Made by a program: the position numbers and the translations under genes
The notes under the pieces: generated by a model
What the model was told of the DNA's origin: nothing
What the model saw: only the letters and a program-made list of their open reading frames with translations
Database searches by the model: none
Part shown: positions 1-8,904 of the stretch, in pieces
Layout of the letters: every line of letters starts with the position of its first letter
Position numbering within the stretch: position 1 is the first letter of the stretch
NCBI RefSeq assembly: GCF_003856525.1
Contig: NZ_RJVQ01000006.1
Location: forward strand, 62,001 to 126,000
DNA length: 64,000 nucleotides
Origin: Vibrio viridaestus
Lineage (GTDB): Bacteria > Pseudomonadota > Gammaproteobacteria > Enterobacterales > Vibrionaceae
Reading direction: 5' to 3'

Positions 1-133
1 AGTAAGTCGAAGAGTGTTTCTTAGTTGTTTTTAATATATTCGTTTTTATGTAGCGCGAATGTTAATATGTTTAACTGATGAATTCTAGGAAATGTTTTTT
101 TGAAGTTAAAGTTTATGATTTGATTTGTGTTTA

Positions 134-247
134 GATTTTAAGTCCAATTTAAAGTAAAAAAGCAGATTAAATAACTTAATAACTTAATAACTTAATAACT
201 TTAACATTATTAAATTATTAATCTGCTTAAATATTGGATTTTAAGTC
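134..247. repeat. Hairpin with internal 9-bp tandem repeat and flanking direct repeats
   Basis: An 11-bp perfect inverted repeat (AAGCAGATTAA at 160-170, TTAATCTGCTT at 218-228) encloses about four copies of a 9-bp unit, TTAATAACT. The whole is flanked by an 11-bp direct repeat, GATTTTAAGTC, at 134-144 and 237-247. It lies just past the 3' end of dadA (stop at 296). There is no run of T after the stem on either strand, so it is not a classic terminator. It could be a small mobile remnant, an mRNA 3'-end stabiliser or slipped-strand repeat growth. The rest of 1-133 is AT-rich with nothing recognisable. Confidence 0.6.
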
Positions 248-295
248 GATTAAAGTTCTATAGAACGTTTTTTGAACAGTCTTTTATCCTGTTAA

Positions 296-1549
296 TTATG
301 CATATCTGGATACATCAAAGTGTTGATTATCGAAAGGACCGTGTCCTGCGGTAACAATCTCGGATAGGATCTGTGCCGAGCCGCAAGCCATTGTCCAGCC
401 CAAGGTTCCGTGACCTGTATTCGTATATAAGTTGCTATATTTTGTTTTACCGATGATTGGCGTACCATCGGGAGTCATTGGTCGGAAGCCTGTCCAGTAT
501 TCTGCTTGTGATATATCTCCGCCTTGACCAAATAGATCGGTCACAACCATACGTATTGTATCTCTGCGTGCTTGTGGGATTGCTGGGTTGAACCCTGCAA
601 GCTCTGCAGTTCCAGCAACACGAATACGATTATCGAAGCGAGTCAGCGCCACTTTATAAGTTTCGTCCATCACTGTTGATTGTGGCGCAAAAGCTTCGTC
701 AACGATTGGCACGGTTAATGAGTAGCCTTTTACAGGATAAACAGGTACATCAATACCTAAAGGTTTTAACATTTGTCTTGAATAGCTGCCCAAGGCAACC
801 ACATAGCTATCACCTTTGATTAAACCTTTATCTGTCTGAATCCCTGAGATCACGTTGCCTTCTTTAATGATATCTTTTATTTGGGTATCAAACATGAAGT
901 TAACACCAGCTTCTTTAGCCAGTTCAGTCAGTTGTTGGCAGAATAAATAGCAGTCGCCAGTTTCGTCGTCAGGAAGATAAAGTCCTCCGACTAACTTGTC
1001 TTTTACTGGGTCGAGTCCTGGCTCTTGCTTGATACAGCTTTCTACATCCATCAGCTCAAAGCGCGTACCGGCTTGTTCGAGTAACTTCATATCTTTTTCG
1101 ATAGCGACTAGCTGCTTTGGATCGCGAAATACTTGTAATGTCCCTTTCTGTCTACCTTCATAGTTAATATTGTGATGTTGACGAAGATCGATCAGGCATT
1201 GACGGCTGTGGTTGGCTATTGCGAGCATACGCGCTTTGTTTACTTGGTAGCGATCAAGTTGACAGTTGTTCAACATTTTTAGCATCCAACCGATCATTTC
1301 TGGATCCATTGATGGTTGAACCTTAAGAGGAGCATGTTTTTCAAATAGCCATTTTACCGCTTTTGATGGAATACCCGGAGCGGCCCAAGGAGAAGAGTAA
1401 CCATAAGAAATCTGGCCAGCGTTAGCAAAACTAGTCTCTTCAGCAGCTCTTGGCTGTCTATCAACGACTGTGACCTTGTGACCACTTTGCGATAAGTACC
1501 ATGCAGAGGTCAGACCTACCACACCACTTCCTAATACGATTACTTCCAT
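296..1549 (-). CDS. dadA: D-amino acid dehydrogenase small subunit (DadA family)
   Basis: FAD-dependent oxidoreductase of the DAO/DadA family that oxidatively deaminates D-amino acids to 2-oxo acids and ammonium, passing electrons to the respiratory chain at the inner face of the membrane. The 417-residue length is close to E. coli DadA. The N-terminal dinucleotide fold GSGVVG is at residues 7-12, and the C-terminal GHGTLGWTMACGS motif is typical of DadA. It is divergent from a LysR-type regulator 130 bp away, which may control it. No alanine racemase (dadX) is next to it, so the substrate range (D-Ala or other D-amino acids) is open. Family assignment is firm; exact substrate is inference. 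Confidence 0.9.
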   Translation of the reverse strand: MEVIVLGSGVVGLTSAWYLSQSGHKVTVVDRQPRAAEETSFANAGQISYGYSSPWAAPGIPSKAVKWLFEKHAPLKVQPSMDPEMIGWMLKMLNNCQLDRYQVNKARMLAIANHSRQCLIDLRQHHNINYEGRQKGTLQVFRDPKQLVAIEKDMKLLEQAGTRFELMDVESCIKQEPGLDPVKDKLVGGLYLPDDETGDCYLFCQQLTELAKEAGVNFMFDTQIKDIIKEGNVISGIQTDKGLIKGDSYVVALGSYSRQMLKPLGIDVPVYPVKGYSLTVPIVDEAFAPQSTVMDETYKVALTRFDNRIRVAGTAELAGFNPAIPQARRDTIRMVVTDLFGQGGDISQAEYWTGFRPMTPDGTPIIGKTKYSNLYTNTGHGTLGWTMACGSAQILSEIVTAGHGPFDNQHFDVSRYA

Positions 1550-1679
1550 CTTTCTTTCTCCGAGCTGGCTGAATATAGTCGTTTTTAACGACTTTATCTT
1601 TTACATATAGTTTTATTGCTTTACCTTTTATTAACAATCGATAAAATTTATCAGTAGTGTATAGAAAAACTAAAAGCCA

Positions 1680-2573
1680 ATGATTAAAAGCCATCTTGCA
1701 TCCCAACTTGCCACGTTTGTTCATGTCGCACAGTACTCGAGCTTTAGCCAAGCATCACGAGCTATGCATCTGACAACAGGCGCTATCAGTCAACAGCTTC
1801 TTCAATTAGAAGAAACTCTAGGGTTTAGTTTGTTTGAACGCCACTCTAGAGGGGTAAACCTCACACCGCAGGGCCAAGTCCTTGTTAGTGTGGCTGAAAA
1901 GAGTTTTGAAGACCTAGAAAAGACGATCGACATGTTGTCTTCTCAAGGTATACGTAAGGAAGTGAAGCTCAAATTAACCCCTTCATTTGCGTTTAAATGG
2001 TTAGTTCCTCGGCTGGAGAGTTTTTATCGGGATTACCCTGACATACAGATACAAACGTTTGCTGAAGGGGCTCTGGTGGATAGTGATCGGCGAGATTACG
2101 ATCTGGCGATCGATTACGGTCCGATTCCATATCGCAGGGCCTATGCTGAATTGCTGTTTGAGGAATATCTTGTACCCGTCATGAGTCCCGGCTATTTGGC
2201 TAAGCATACTTGGATGCTAGATTCGAGTCTCGGCTCTGAATGGGATAAAGTCGTATTTTTGCACGATGCAATGCCGTGGGCTAACGCGCCGAGAGATTTT
2301 GAATGGTTATATTGGTCTTCTGAAATGAGAATGGATATCCCCGCCCATCAAGGGCATTTCTTTAACCGAACGGATATGGCGATGTCAGCCGCTGAAGCGG
2401 GATTAGGAATAGCAATGGCACGAAAAGCGTTAATCGCAAATGAATTGGAGAGCCAACGTTTGGTCGCACCGTTTGGTGAGATAAAAGCGAATGCAGGGTA
2501 TTATTTATTATCCCAAAACCCGAATGAGGCGACAGAGATTTTTGTACGTTGGCTCAAAAAACAAATTGAATAA
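1680..2573 (+). CDS. LysR-type transcriptional regulator (GcvA-like)
   Basis: 297 residues with an N-terminal winged helix-turn-helix (residues about 8-65, including the TGAISQQLLQLE recognition-helix region) and a C-terminal periplasmic-binding-like effector domain with the GLGIAMARK stretch common in GcvA-type regulators. It is divergent from dadA across a 130-bp intergenic region, the usual arrangement of a LysR regulator and its target, so control of dadA is a reasonable inference. It ends 9 bp before the stop of a second, convergent LysR gene. Confidence 0.9.
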   Translation: MIKSHLASQLATFVHVAQYSSFSQASRAMHLTTGAISQQLLQLEETLGFSLFERHSRGVNLTPQGQVLVSVAEKSFEDLEKTIDMLSSQGIRKEVKLKLTPSFAFKWLVPRLESFYRDYPDIQIQTFAEGALVDSDRRDYDLAIDYGPIPYRRAYAELLFEEYLVPVMSPGYLAKHTWMLDSSLGSEWDKVVFLHDAMPWANAPRDFEWLYWSSEMRMDIPAHQGHFFNRTDMAMSAAEAGLGIAMARKALIANELESQRLVAPFGEIKANAGYYLLSQNPNEATEIFVRWLKKQIE

Positions 2574-2582
2574 TAGTTTGAA

Positions 2583-3494
2583 TTACACGGAAAACTTATC
2601 CGATATAAAATCGATAAAGGTCCGTAATTTTCTCGGTAAGTTTGTTGTTTGAATAAATTGGATGTACACGCAGCCTTGGTAAGGGCCGCGTATAGACCAG
2701 TCATTAAGCACTTCAACCAGAGATCCCGATAAAAGTGGCTCCCGGCAGGTAAAGTCGGGCAGTAATGCGATTCCCATTCCTTTTAATGCGGCATCAAGCC
2801 TGAGTTCTGAATGATTAATCGCTAAAGGGCCTGAAACGATAACATCCATTAACACACCATCTTTTGAAAAATACCAATGGTTATCATCGCGGTTTTCACC
2901 GAGATATAGACAATTATGCTGGACGAGCTCGTCGGGTGTTTTTGGTAAGCCGTAACGTTGTAAATAGTCAGGAGAGGCGCACAGGATAGAGCGAGCATGA
3001 CTAATCTTCTTGGCAACTAAATGTTCTTGAGGCGTTGATGTTATCGAGAACACAATATCGACTTGGTCTGAAATGGGCTCACTCGGTTTGTCACGAACCA
3101 TGACCTGCAATTTGATTTTTGGATACTGCTGAATAAATGCGAGCAGGTGTGGATAGAGTTCATTTTTACAGAATGCTTTTGGAGCAGCGATACGAATAGT
3201 ACCTTCAAGTTGTTCTGCATCGCGTTGAGCTATGTTGGCGACTTCTCTGGCGCTGTTCAATATTGACAAGGCATGCTGATAAACTTCCATTCCTGATTCT
3301 GTCAAAGATTGTTTGCGGGTAGTTCGTTGCAATAGCGTTGTTGCAAGTTCTCTCTCTAAGCGGGTTATCTGTCGACTGATGCCTGAAGGGGTAATACCTA
3401 AATGTTCAGCCGCAAGGGTAAATGATCCATTTTCAACGACGGAGACAAATGTCGCTAAATCCGGTAAAAGCGCGATCAGTTTATTCGTGTCCAT
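2583..3494 (-). CDS. LysR-type transcriptional regulator
   Basis: 303 residues: N-terminal winged helix-turn-helix (TPSGISRQITRLERE near residues 35-50) and a C-terminal effector-binding domain of the CrgA/AaeR-like subgroup. It is read away from the DMT exporter gene starting at 3590, with 95 bp between them, so it most likely regulates that exporter and the amidotransferase behind it. The effector cannot be told from sequence. Confidence 0.9.
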   Translation of the reverse strand: MDTNKLIALLPDLATFVSVVENGSFTLAAEHLGITPSGISRQITRLERELATTLLQRTTRKQSLTESGMEVYQHALSILNSAREVANIAQRDAEQLEGTIRIAAPKAFCKNELYPHLLAFIQQYPKIKLQVMVRDKPSEPISDQVDIVFSITSTPQEHLVAKKISHARSILCASPDYLQRYGLPKTPDELVQHNCLYLGENRDDNHWYFSKDGVLMDVIVSGPLAINHSELRLDAALKGMGIALLPDFTCREPLLSGSLVEVLNDWSIRGPYQGCVYIQFIQTTNLPRKLRTFIDFISDKFSV

Positions 3495-3589
3495 ACGTCA
3501 TAAGTCCTTTGCCATCGGGCTGATTACTCTCATTAGTAGAATTCATTACTCTTATTCCTCTGAAAAATATAGCAAGTTGGAGATAAGTA

Positions 3590-4537
3590 GTGAACAGACA
3601 TCAGAAAATCCTTTCTCTTCTATTACTGACAGGCATTGCCGGTGTATGGGGAACCAGTTACGGAATCACGAAACCTATCGTTGCTATGATTCCTGTTTTT
3701 CTTTTTCTATGTGTTCGTTTCGGTCTTACCTGTCTCATTTTATATCCTGCAGTTTGGCGTTCGATGAATCGAGATAGTTGGAAGATCTTCTCTCCATCAG
3801 GCTTAATCCTTTTCGCTATCTTTATCTGTGAAACCATTGGTGTCATGTTAACGACTGCGTCTAAGGCCGCATTTCTCATCAGTCTCTTTATCGTTTTTAC
3901 GCCACTTTCAGATAAGCTATTGAATCGATCAATTATTCCTACGAGCACTTGGTTTTCAGTTCTAATTGCCATCTTTGGTATGTATCTATTGTCACTAGAC
4001 TCCTCTCAATACACCAACATTAATCTTGGTGATGTCCTAATGATATTGGCCGCAATTTTAAGAGGGATTATGGTCGCGTTTATGAAGCGTATAACTCATC
4101 AGCACCGTAGCAGTGCATTAGTGATAACGTTTGTGCAGTCATCGTGGGTATTTGGAGGATGTCTGGTTGTTTTATCATGGCAGATTTTTATGCAACAGAA
4201 TATTCATTGGCTAAATTTGGCTTCTTTAGATCAAATGTTTTGGATTTATATGGGCTACCTAGTGATATTTTGTACACTTTTTGCATTTTTCGCGCAAAAT
4301 TACAGCATTAAGCATATATCACCGAGTCTGGCTTCTGTTGTTCTTGGTTTAGAACCTATATTTGGTGCGTTATTTGCTTACCTTTGGTTACACGAAATTT
4401 TGACAGCAACCCAGTATCTAGGTGCGGTCTGCATTGTCATAGCCACATTTGTAATGATTATCGCATCGTCATTTGATGGTACTAAAAGAATATCGAGACA
4501 AACATTAAGGCAGAATCAACATACTGTTGAGCAGTAA
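3590..4537 (+). CDS. DMT-superfamily (EamA) metabolite exporter
   Basis: 315 residues with about ten hydrophobic segments arranged as two EamA repeats, the layout of drug/metabolite transporters of the inner membrane. The GTG start is chosen because a GGAG box lies 8 bases upstream. The protein ends in a basic, polar tail (after about residue 295). It precedes a class II amidotransferase gene by 12 bp, so the two are probably co-transcribed, and both are divergent from the LysR gene at 2583. Substrates in this family range from amino acids to purines; none can be assigned here. Confidence 0.88.
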   Translation: MNRHQKILSLLLLTGIAGVWGTSYGITKPIVAMIPVFLFLCVRFGLTCLILYPAVWRSMNRDSWKIFSPSGLILFAIFICETIGVMLTTASKAAFLISLFIVFTPLSDKLLNRSIIPTSTWFSVLIAIFGMYLLSLDSSQYTNINLGDVLMILAAILRGIMVAFMKRITHQHRSSALVITFVQSSWVFGGCLVVLSWQIFMQQNIHWLNLASLDQMFWIYMGYLVIFCTLFAFFAQNYSIKHISPSLASVVLGLEPIFGALFAYLWLHEILTATQYLGAVCIVIATFVMIIASSFDGTKRISRQTLRQNQHTVEQ

Positions 4538-4549
4538 GGAGTATGGAAT

Positions 4550-5332
4550 ATGTGTCGTTGGCTTGCCTATCAAGGCCAACCAATCTATTTAGATGAACTG
4601 GTTTATGAACCAGAGCATTCGCTCATCCACCAAAGTATGGAAGCTCGTAAATGTGTGACGCGAGTTAACGCGGATGGCTTTGGGCTTGGTTGGTATACCG
4701 AGAGGGAAACGCCGGGGCAGTTTCATGAAGTGTTGCCTGCATGGGGAGACGAAAATTTACGCTCTTTAACACATCATATCCGTTCTCATCGTTTTATGGC
4801 TCATGTTCGCTCTTCAACCGGAACACAGGTTTCGCGGTCCAATTGCCACCCGTTTATCGTCGATCAGTGGATGTTTATTCATAATGGTCAGATTGGGCAA
4901 TTTGATAAAGTAAAGTACTCGCTCGAGCGTCGCTTACCTGAAGAACTTTACATTAAAAAACGTGGGACAACCGATAGTGAGTTGATTTTCCTGTTGATGA
5001 TGAAAAATGAATTGTTCATGAATCCTGAATTAGCCATTTCACAGACTATTTTCGAAATTGAAAGTGTCTGCCGCGAAAAAGGTGTGATTGAGCCTTTTAA
5101 AGCATCCATGTGTATTTCTGATGGTCAATCCTTTTGGGCCGTGCGTTACAGTACTGATCGCAATCCACCAACCGTTTTTCTGCGTTGTGATAATGGAAAC
5201 ATGACTCTGGCATCTGAGCCATTGGATACCAAAACGAACTGGCAAACGTTAGAACCTCAAACGGTAACATGTTTAACTGGGTGTCATTATGAAGTGCATT
5301 ATCTTGAAACAGACGCAGTACTTTGTGGCTAA
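4550..5332 (+). CDS. Class II glutamine amidotransferase (YafJ/EgtC type)
   Basis: 260 residues beginning Met-Cys-Arg-Trp. After Met removal the N-terminal Cys is the nucleophile of an Ntn-type glutaminase, which releases ammonia from glutamine or cleaves a gamma-glutamyl amide. Family motifs are visible: NADGFGLGWY, the RSSTG and NCHPF stretches and the FIHNGQI stretch. It resembles E. coli YafJ (stand-alone domain, unknown substrate) and ergothioneine-pathway EgtC, but no egtB or egtD is nearby. A strong AAGGAG box precedes the ATG. Probable operon with the upstream exporter. Confidence 0.88.
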   Translation: MCRWLAYQGQPIYLDELVYEPEHSLIHQSMEARKCVTRVNADGFGLGWYTERETPGQFHEVLPAWGDENLRSLTHHIRSHRFMAHVRSSTGTQVSRSNCHPFIVDQWMFIHNGQIGQFDKVKYSLERRLPEELYIKKRGTTDSELIFLLMMKNELFMNPELAISQTIFEIESVCREKGVIEPFKASMCISDGQSFWAVRYSTDRNPPTVFLRCDNGNMTLASEPLDTKTNWQTLEPQTVTCLTGCHYEVHYLETDAVLCG

Positions 5333-5519
5333 CCTCAAAAATTTAAGGATAAAAAATAGGATATGCCCAAAAAATTGAAGGTGAAGCATGCGCGTGAGTT
5401 TAAACGAACTACGATAAATGTATGGTTACTTCGTGACAGATAATGCCTTTAACAGCGGCTAATCTGTTACAGGTAATCTCCAGTGAAAGTACTACTTTGA
5501 TAGGGTTATTTCCTTGTTC

Positions 5520-5558
5520 GCTCTCTTGAAGGCTGCACACCCTCAAGAGAGCTCTTTT
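5520..5558 (+). terminator. Rho-independent terminator after the amidotransferase gene
   Basis: A 10-bp perfect stem (GCTCTCTTGA at 5520-5529, TCAAGAGAGC at 5543-5552) is followed by CTTTTAT on the plus strand. It lies between the plus-strand amidotransferase gene and the convergent phosphatase gene. The minus-strand side has no U-tract. Confidence 0.75.
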
Positions 5559-5577
5559 ATCCTATAAATTCAATTAT

Positions 5578-6330
5578 TTATTTTTCTTCCCAAGCATTAA
5601 GTTCTGCTTTCTTCCACGCACCGTAGCTCGCATTGGGCAAAACAATCCAATCTTTACCAAAGTGACTTGCCTCTTTTTCAACTAATTCTCTGTTGTATTT
5701 CGTGTCTTTCTTATTTTTAAATTCAGCAGCAAAGTCTGGCAGGCTATCACCAAGTAGCATCACGATGTCATGATTGTCGGCTATAGATTGGCGTCGAGCC
5801 TCTTTGGGCGTGCCATACAGTAATACATGACTTTCTTCGGCTTGAGGTAGGTCGAGCTCCTCAAGTGTCTTAATGGTGTAAGGTTTATTTTCGCCGAAAC
5901 GATCAGAAACGTAGTACACATTCAGACCTGATTTATCTGCAAAATCAATGAAGTCTTTTGCTCCTGGTATCAGAGTCGGATGTCCCTTTTTCTCCCAGTC
6001 AGACCATGTATCCCAAGTTGTGTAATCGACACAGTTTTCCATATCTCTTACCAAAAGGGGAGAGTTATCAAGTACGGTTTCGTCCAGATCAAGTACAACC
6101 GCAAGATCTTTAGGCGACTTTTTCGTTTCTTGGAGAATCTCTTTTAAACGGTATGTGGCAAGAGTATAAGCCTGAATCTGAATCGCTTTTATTTCAGCTG
6201 ACTGTTGCTGATAGCGGAGTGCCATTTCGTAGGCTTTTGGCTGGCATAAACCTTGTTCTGAGTCGGCCAGAACCGGAGCGGATGCCATGAGTGATAGTAG
6301 GCTTAGTGAAAGTAAACTTGACGTTTTCAT
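5578..6330 (-). CDS. Secreted HAD acid phosphatase / 5'-nucleotidase (e(P4)-like, class C)
   Basis: 250 residues. A Sec signal peptide covers residues 1-22 (hydrophobic core then ALA-type cleavage before Asp-Ser-Glu), placing the protein in the periplasm. The nucleophile motif DLDETVLDN is at residues 81-89 and a later GDSLPDF motif completes the DDDD-class HAD site. Family members hydrolyse phosphomonoesters such as nucleoside 5'-monophosphates and NMN. There is no lipobox cysteine directly after the signal core, unlike the Haemophilus lipoprotein e(P4), so this version is likely soluble. Confidence 0.88.
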   Translation of the reverse strand: MKTSSLLSLSLLSLMASAPVLADSEQGLCQPKAYEMALRYQQQSAEIKAIQIQAYTLATYRLKEILQETKKSPKDLAVVLDLDETVLDNSPLLVRDMENCVDYTTWDTWSDWEKKGHPTLIPGAKDFIDFADKSGLNVYYVSDRFGENKPYTIKTLEELDLPQAEESHVLLYGTPKEARRQSIADNHDIVMLLGDSLPDFAAEFKNKKDTKYNRELVEKEASHFGKDWIVLPNASYGAWKKAELNAWEEK

Positions 6331-6716
6331 AATAACTCTTCCTTTGAGGTCTAATTAAATTATATTTTTACCAAGCCTACTTTTATGAAGGATTATTATT
6401 AAAAAATCAACCATAACTGTGATTTATAATATGTTTTATGTTAATAGCGACATTTAGAGAACTGTTAGCGTCATGGATAGGAAAGGCAAGCTTTTTAGTG
6501 AGTCTGTAGATATGGAACCATACATGTGAATAGTATTTATGGGCATTACCCCACATAAATGCACTCGACGGGAGAGGGGGATTTACACTTAAGTGATTAC
6601 CGTTTGAAGGCGTAACCTTAGTTAGATGTCAAAATAACAAAACGGTTTGCATTGTTCAAAGGTCGTCAGACTTTTTTGGCTAGTAATCCGCTATGATGAA
6701 ATCGTTTTTTCAATAC
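6331..6716. other. Intergenic stretch without a recognisable gene
   Basis: 386 bp between the 5' end of the phosphatase gene and the 3' end of the ybaK-like gene. It should hold the phosphatase promoter. Only very short open frames occur, none with a convincing ribosome binding site; I see no hairpin, repeat or known operator. Confidence 0.5.
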
Positions 6717-7196
6717 TTATTCGACCAGATCGTAGAGCTTGGCGTCAACCAGATCGGTGAGATGAATAATATCTATTTTGACTCCACGTCCTAAGTGACC
6801 ACTTGACACATAAATTCGTTTGGGTTCGATAGATTGTTGATCGATAAAGATAGGATATTGCTTGGTAAACCAGATACCCAGTGGATTATTTGTACCATGG
6901 ATATAGCCTGTTGTTTCTTCAAGGCGATCTTCTGGTATTAGCCCGACAGTACGATTGCCTGACACTTTAGCCAGTTTCTTGTAGCTAAGGCGTGTATCTA
7001 GAGGAACGACAGCTATGAGAGGTCCGGTAGAGCTGCCTGTCAAAGCCAGCGTTTTGTACACCGTATGTGGATCTATCGATCCATCGTTTATGCGCAATAA
7101 ACCATCGCCTCTTTCTACTTTAAAAGAGATGGCTTCGAACGGAATTCCGCTTTTTACTAAAAAGGTCTCAACATCAAACAAGACGCTCATACTCAT
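6717..7196 (-). CDS. YbaK/EbsC-family aminoacyl-tRNA deacylase
   Basis: 159 residues, the full length of the single-domain YbaK family, which hydrolyses mischarged tRNAs (classically Cys-tRNA-Pro) in the cytoplasm. The conserved lysine is in the VYKTLAL stretch (Lys48) and the C-terminal half carries the glycine-rich SSGHLGRGVKI segment. Standalone family members differ in substrate (ProX, YeaK, YbaK), so the exact tRNA is not assigned. Two ATG codons (residues 1 and 3) are possible starts. Confidence 0.85.
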   Translation of the reverse strand: MSMSVLFDVETFLVKSGIPFEAISFKVERGDGLLRINDGSIDPHTVYKTLALTGSSTGPLIAVVPLDTRLSYKKLAKVSGNRTVGLIPEDRLEETTGYIHGTNNPLGIWFTKQYPIFIDQQSIEPKRIYVSSGHLGRGVKIDIIHLTDLVDAKLYDLVE

Positions 7197-7487
7197 GGTG
7201 ATACAACCTCGTTGTTCGTTCTATTAGCACTGCGTACAAAATTTGTGATCTCGTTTTGTGCTTTTGTTCTAATTATCATACGCGATCATCGTGGTATTGT
7301 AACATTTACTAATATTTTCAAAAGCTGTATTGACCTGGTGGTTAATAAATATGCGTTTTGGATCATGTTTGAGAAAAGACGTAATTAAACTTTTTATTAT
7401 TTTTTTCTTTTTTATCAACTGGATAATGTTGATGTTAAACAAGTCTGCAATTTGGATGCAACGCGACGCTTTGTCGAGGAGAGAAAC

Positions 7488-8081
7488 ATGGTTATGGAAT
7501 ATTACAACATCAATGCACATAAATTTTTTGATGGAACGTTCCAAATCAACATGGATAAGATATATCAGGCGTTCTTAAACCGCATACCTGAAGGTGGCCT
7601 CATTATGGACGCAGGATGTGGATCGGGTCGAGATGCCTTAGCGTTTACTGAGCAGGGATATCACGTTTTAGCATTTGATGAGGCTGAAAAATTAGTTGAT
7701 TTAGCCAAAGAAAAAACAGGGCTCAATATCGAGTGCAGCAGTTTTTTAGATTTTTATACTGAGCCATCGAGTGTTGATGGCATTTGGGCGTGCGCTTCGC
7801 TTCTCCATACTCCGGTTGATGAACTTGGCCATACACTTACACATCTTATGCATTTCCTAAAACCGGAAGGGATTATCTACTGCTCATTTAAATATGGAGC
7901 GGAAGATACTGAGCTCGAAGATGGACGCTTCTTCACTAACATGAATGAATCTAAGATCGACCGTCTAGCGGCAGAAACCAATGTATCTATTCGCCATCTT
8001 TGGATAACAGAAGACCTCAGAGTAGAGCGCAAGGGAGAAAAATGGCTCAATGTATTGTTGATGAAGAAGGCCGAGTCATAG
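7488..8081 (+). CDS. Class I SAM-dependent methyltransferase
   Basis: 197 residues from the ATG at 7488, chosen over a TTG at 7452 because GAGGAGAG lies just upstream. The SAM-binding motif I DAGCGSGRDA is at residues 41-50 and an acidic motif II (AFDEAEKLV) follows, giving a Rossmann methyltransferase of the TehB/UbiE-like small type. The substrate cannot be deduced. It stands alone, with a terminator just downstream. Confidence 0.85.
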   Translation: MVMEYYNINAHKFFDGTFQINMDKIYQAFLNRIPEGGLIMDAGCGSGRDALAFTEQGYHVLAFDEAEKLVDLAKEKTGLNIECSSFLDFYTEPSSVDGIWACASLLHTPVDELGHTLTHLMHFLKPEGIIYCSFKYGAEDTELEDGRFFTNMNESKIDRLAAETNVSIRHLWITEDLRVERKGEKWLNVLLMKKAES

Positions 8082-8115
8082 TTCGGTAATAGCAGAGTCA
8101 TTTATCAATAAAAAG

Positions 8116-8148
8116 AAGCGTATCCGGGAGAGGATGCGCTTTTGTTTT
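8116..8148 (+). terminator. Rho-independent terminator after the methyltransferase gene
   Basis: Stem AAGCG-t-ATCC / GGAT-g-CGCTT at 8116-8141 with a 6-nt loop, followed by TTTTGTTTTAT. Confidence 0.8.
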
Positions 8149-8344
8149 ATTTATGAGACAAAACTATGTGGTATGGTTTTTATAAATAAGAATTTATTGT
8201 TCACATCTGTTTTTGCTTCAATTCGTGACAGCAACGGCAGATATCTCAATATAGTCGGTATTCTTATCTGGAGCAGAAACGTATAATCTATGCGTTCCGA
8301 AATATATTAAAATGAAATAATTTTTTCAGATAAAGGAAAGTAAA

Positions 8345-8842
8345 GTGAAACGTGGACTCTATCGTTTAGCCAACCCAAGTGATTATGAATTTAATGAAGA
8401 GCTCGGTTTGTGGGAGCTTTCTTTTGATACTCGTCCTATCGCTGGTACTCGTTGTGAAGACCCTGTAGAAGGTGCGATCTTATACAATGAAAAAAGAAAG
8501 CGCTTTGTTGAAACATACATGCGAGTACAGAAAGAGCTTAAAAACCGACCAGTACAGGTGTTTGATTTTAATGAAGTGATGGCGTGGGCTTTGACTGATG
8601 ATGCTGATGCAAAACAATGTTGGTATATTTGCAAGCTACTTGATGCCGATAATATGCAGACGTACTGTCAAACTGCGTTGGATTTTATGCGGGATGAAGA
8701 GTCGCCTCTCCCTCATCACATGGAGATTGCTGTCTATTTTAATGGCTTTAAGCAACGTTTATCCGTTGGGAGTGAACTGATTAAAGCGATTGAAAATAAA
8801 GCTGGAGTATCAGCTTCAACAGCCAAATCTGCTGCCAAGTAA
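8345..8842 (+). CDS. Conserved-looking hypothetical protein, 165 aa
   Basis: Not recognised. Soluble, acidic, no signal peptide or membrane segment. The start is GTG with AAGGAAAG upstream. Residues 50-65 are basic (EKRKRFVETY) and the C-terminus is alanine-rich and low complexity (last 12 residues). It is followed within 26 bp by a strong terminator and is probably monocistronic. Coding status rests on length, ribosome binding site and clean boundaries. Confidence 0.7.
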   Translation: MKRGLYRLANPSDYEFNEELGLWELSFDTRPIAGTRCEDPVEGAILYNEKRKRFVETYMRVQKELKNRPVQVFDFNEVMAWALTDDADAKQCWYICKLLDADNMQTYCQTALDFMRDEESPLPHHMEIAVYFNGFKQRLSVGSELIKAIENKAGVSASTAKSAAK

Positions 8843-8867
8843 CTACTAATCTTGTTTTAACATGAAT

Positions 8868-8904
8868 AAATCGAGCTGGTTAATTCAGCTCGATTTTTTA
8901 TTTT
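8868..8904 (+). terminator. Rho-independent terminator, possibly bidirectional
   Basis: AAATCGAGCT (8868-8877) pairs perfectly with AGCTCGATTT (8887-8896), followed by TTTTTTATTTT on the plus strand. The converging metE-like gene ends directly at 8905; on the minus strand the stem is followed by ATTCATG, a poorer U-tract. Confidence 0.82.

Noticed and set aside
1461-1751. Minus-strand frame of 96 codons overlapping dadA and the LysR gene start
   Set aside because: It crosses two well-supported genes and the divergent promoter and has no family signature; a shadow frame.
6472-6528. Short frame in the 6331-6716 gap
   Set aside because: Only 18 codons, no ribosome binding site, no similarity to neighbours.
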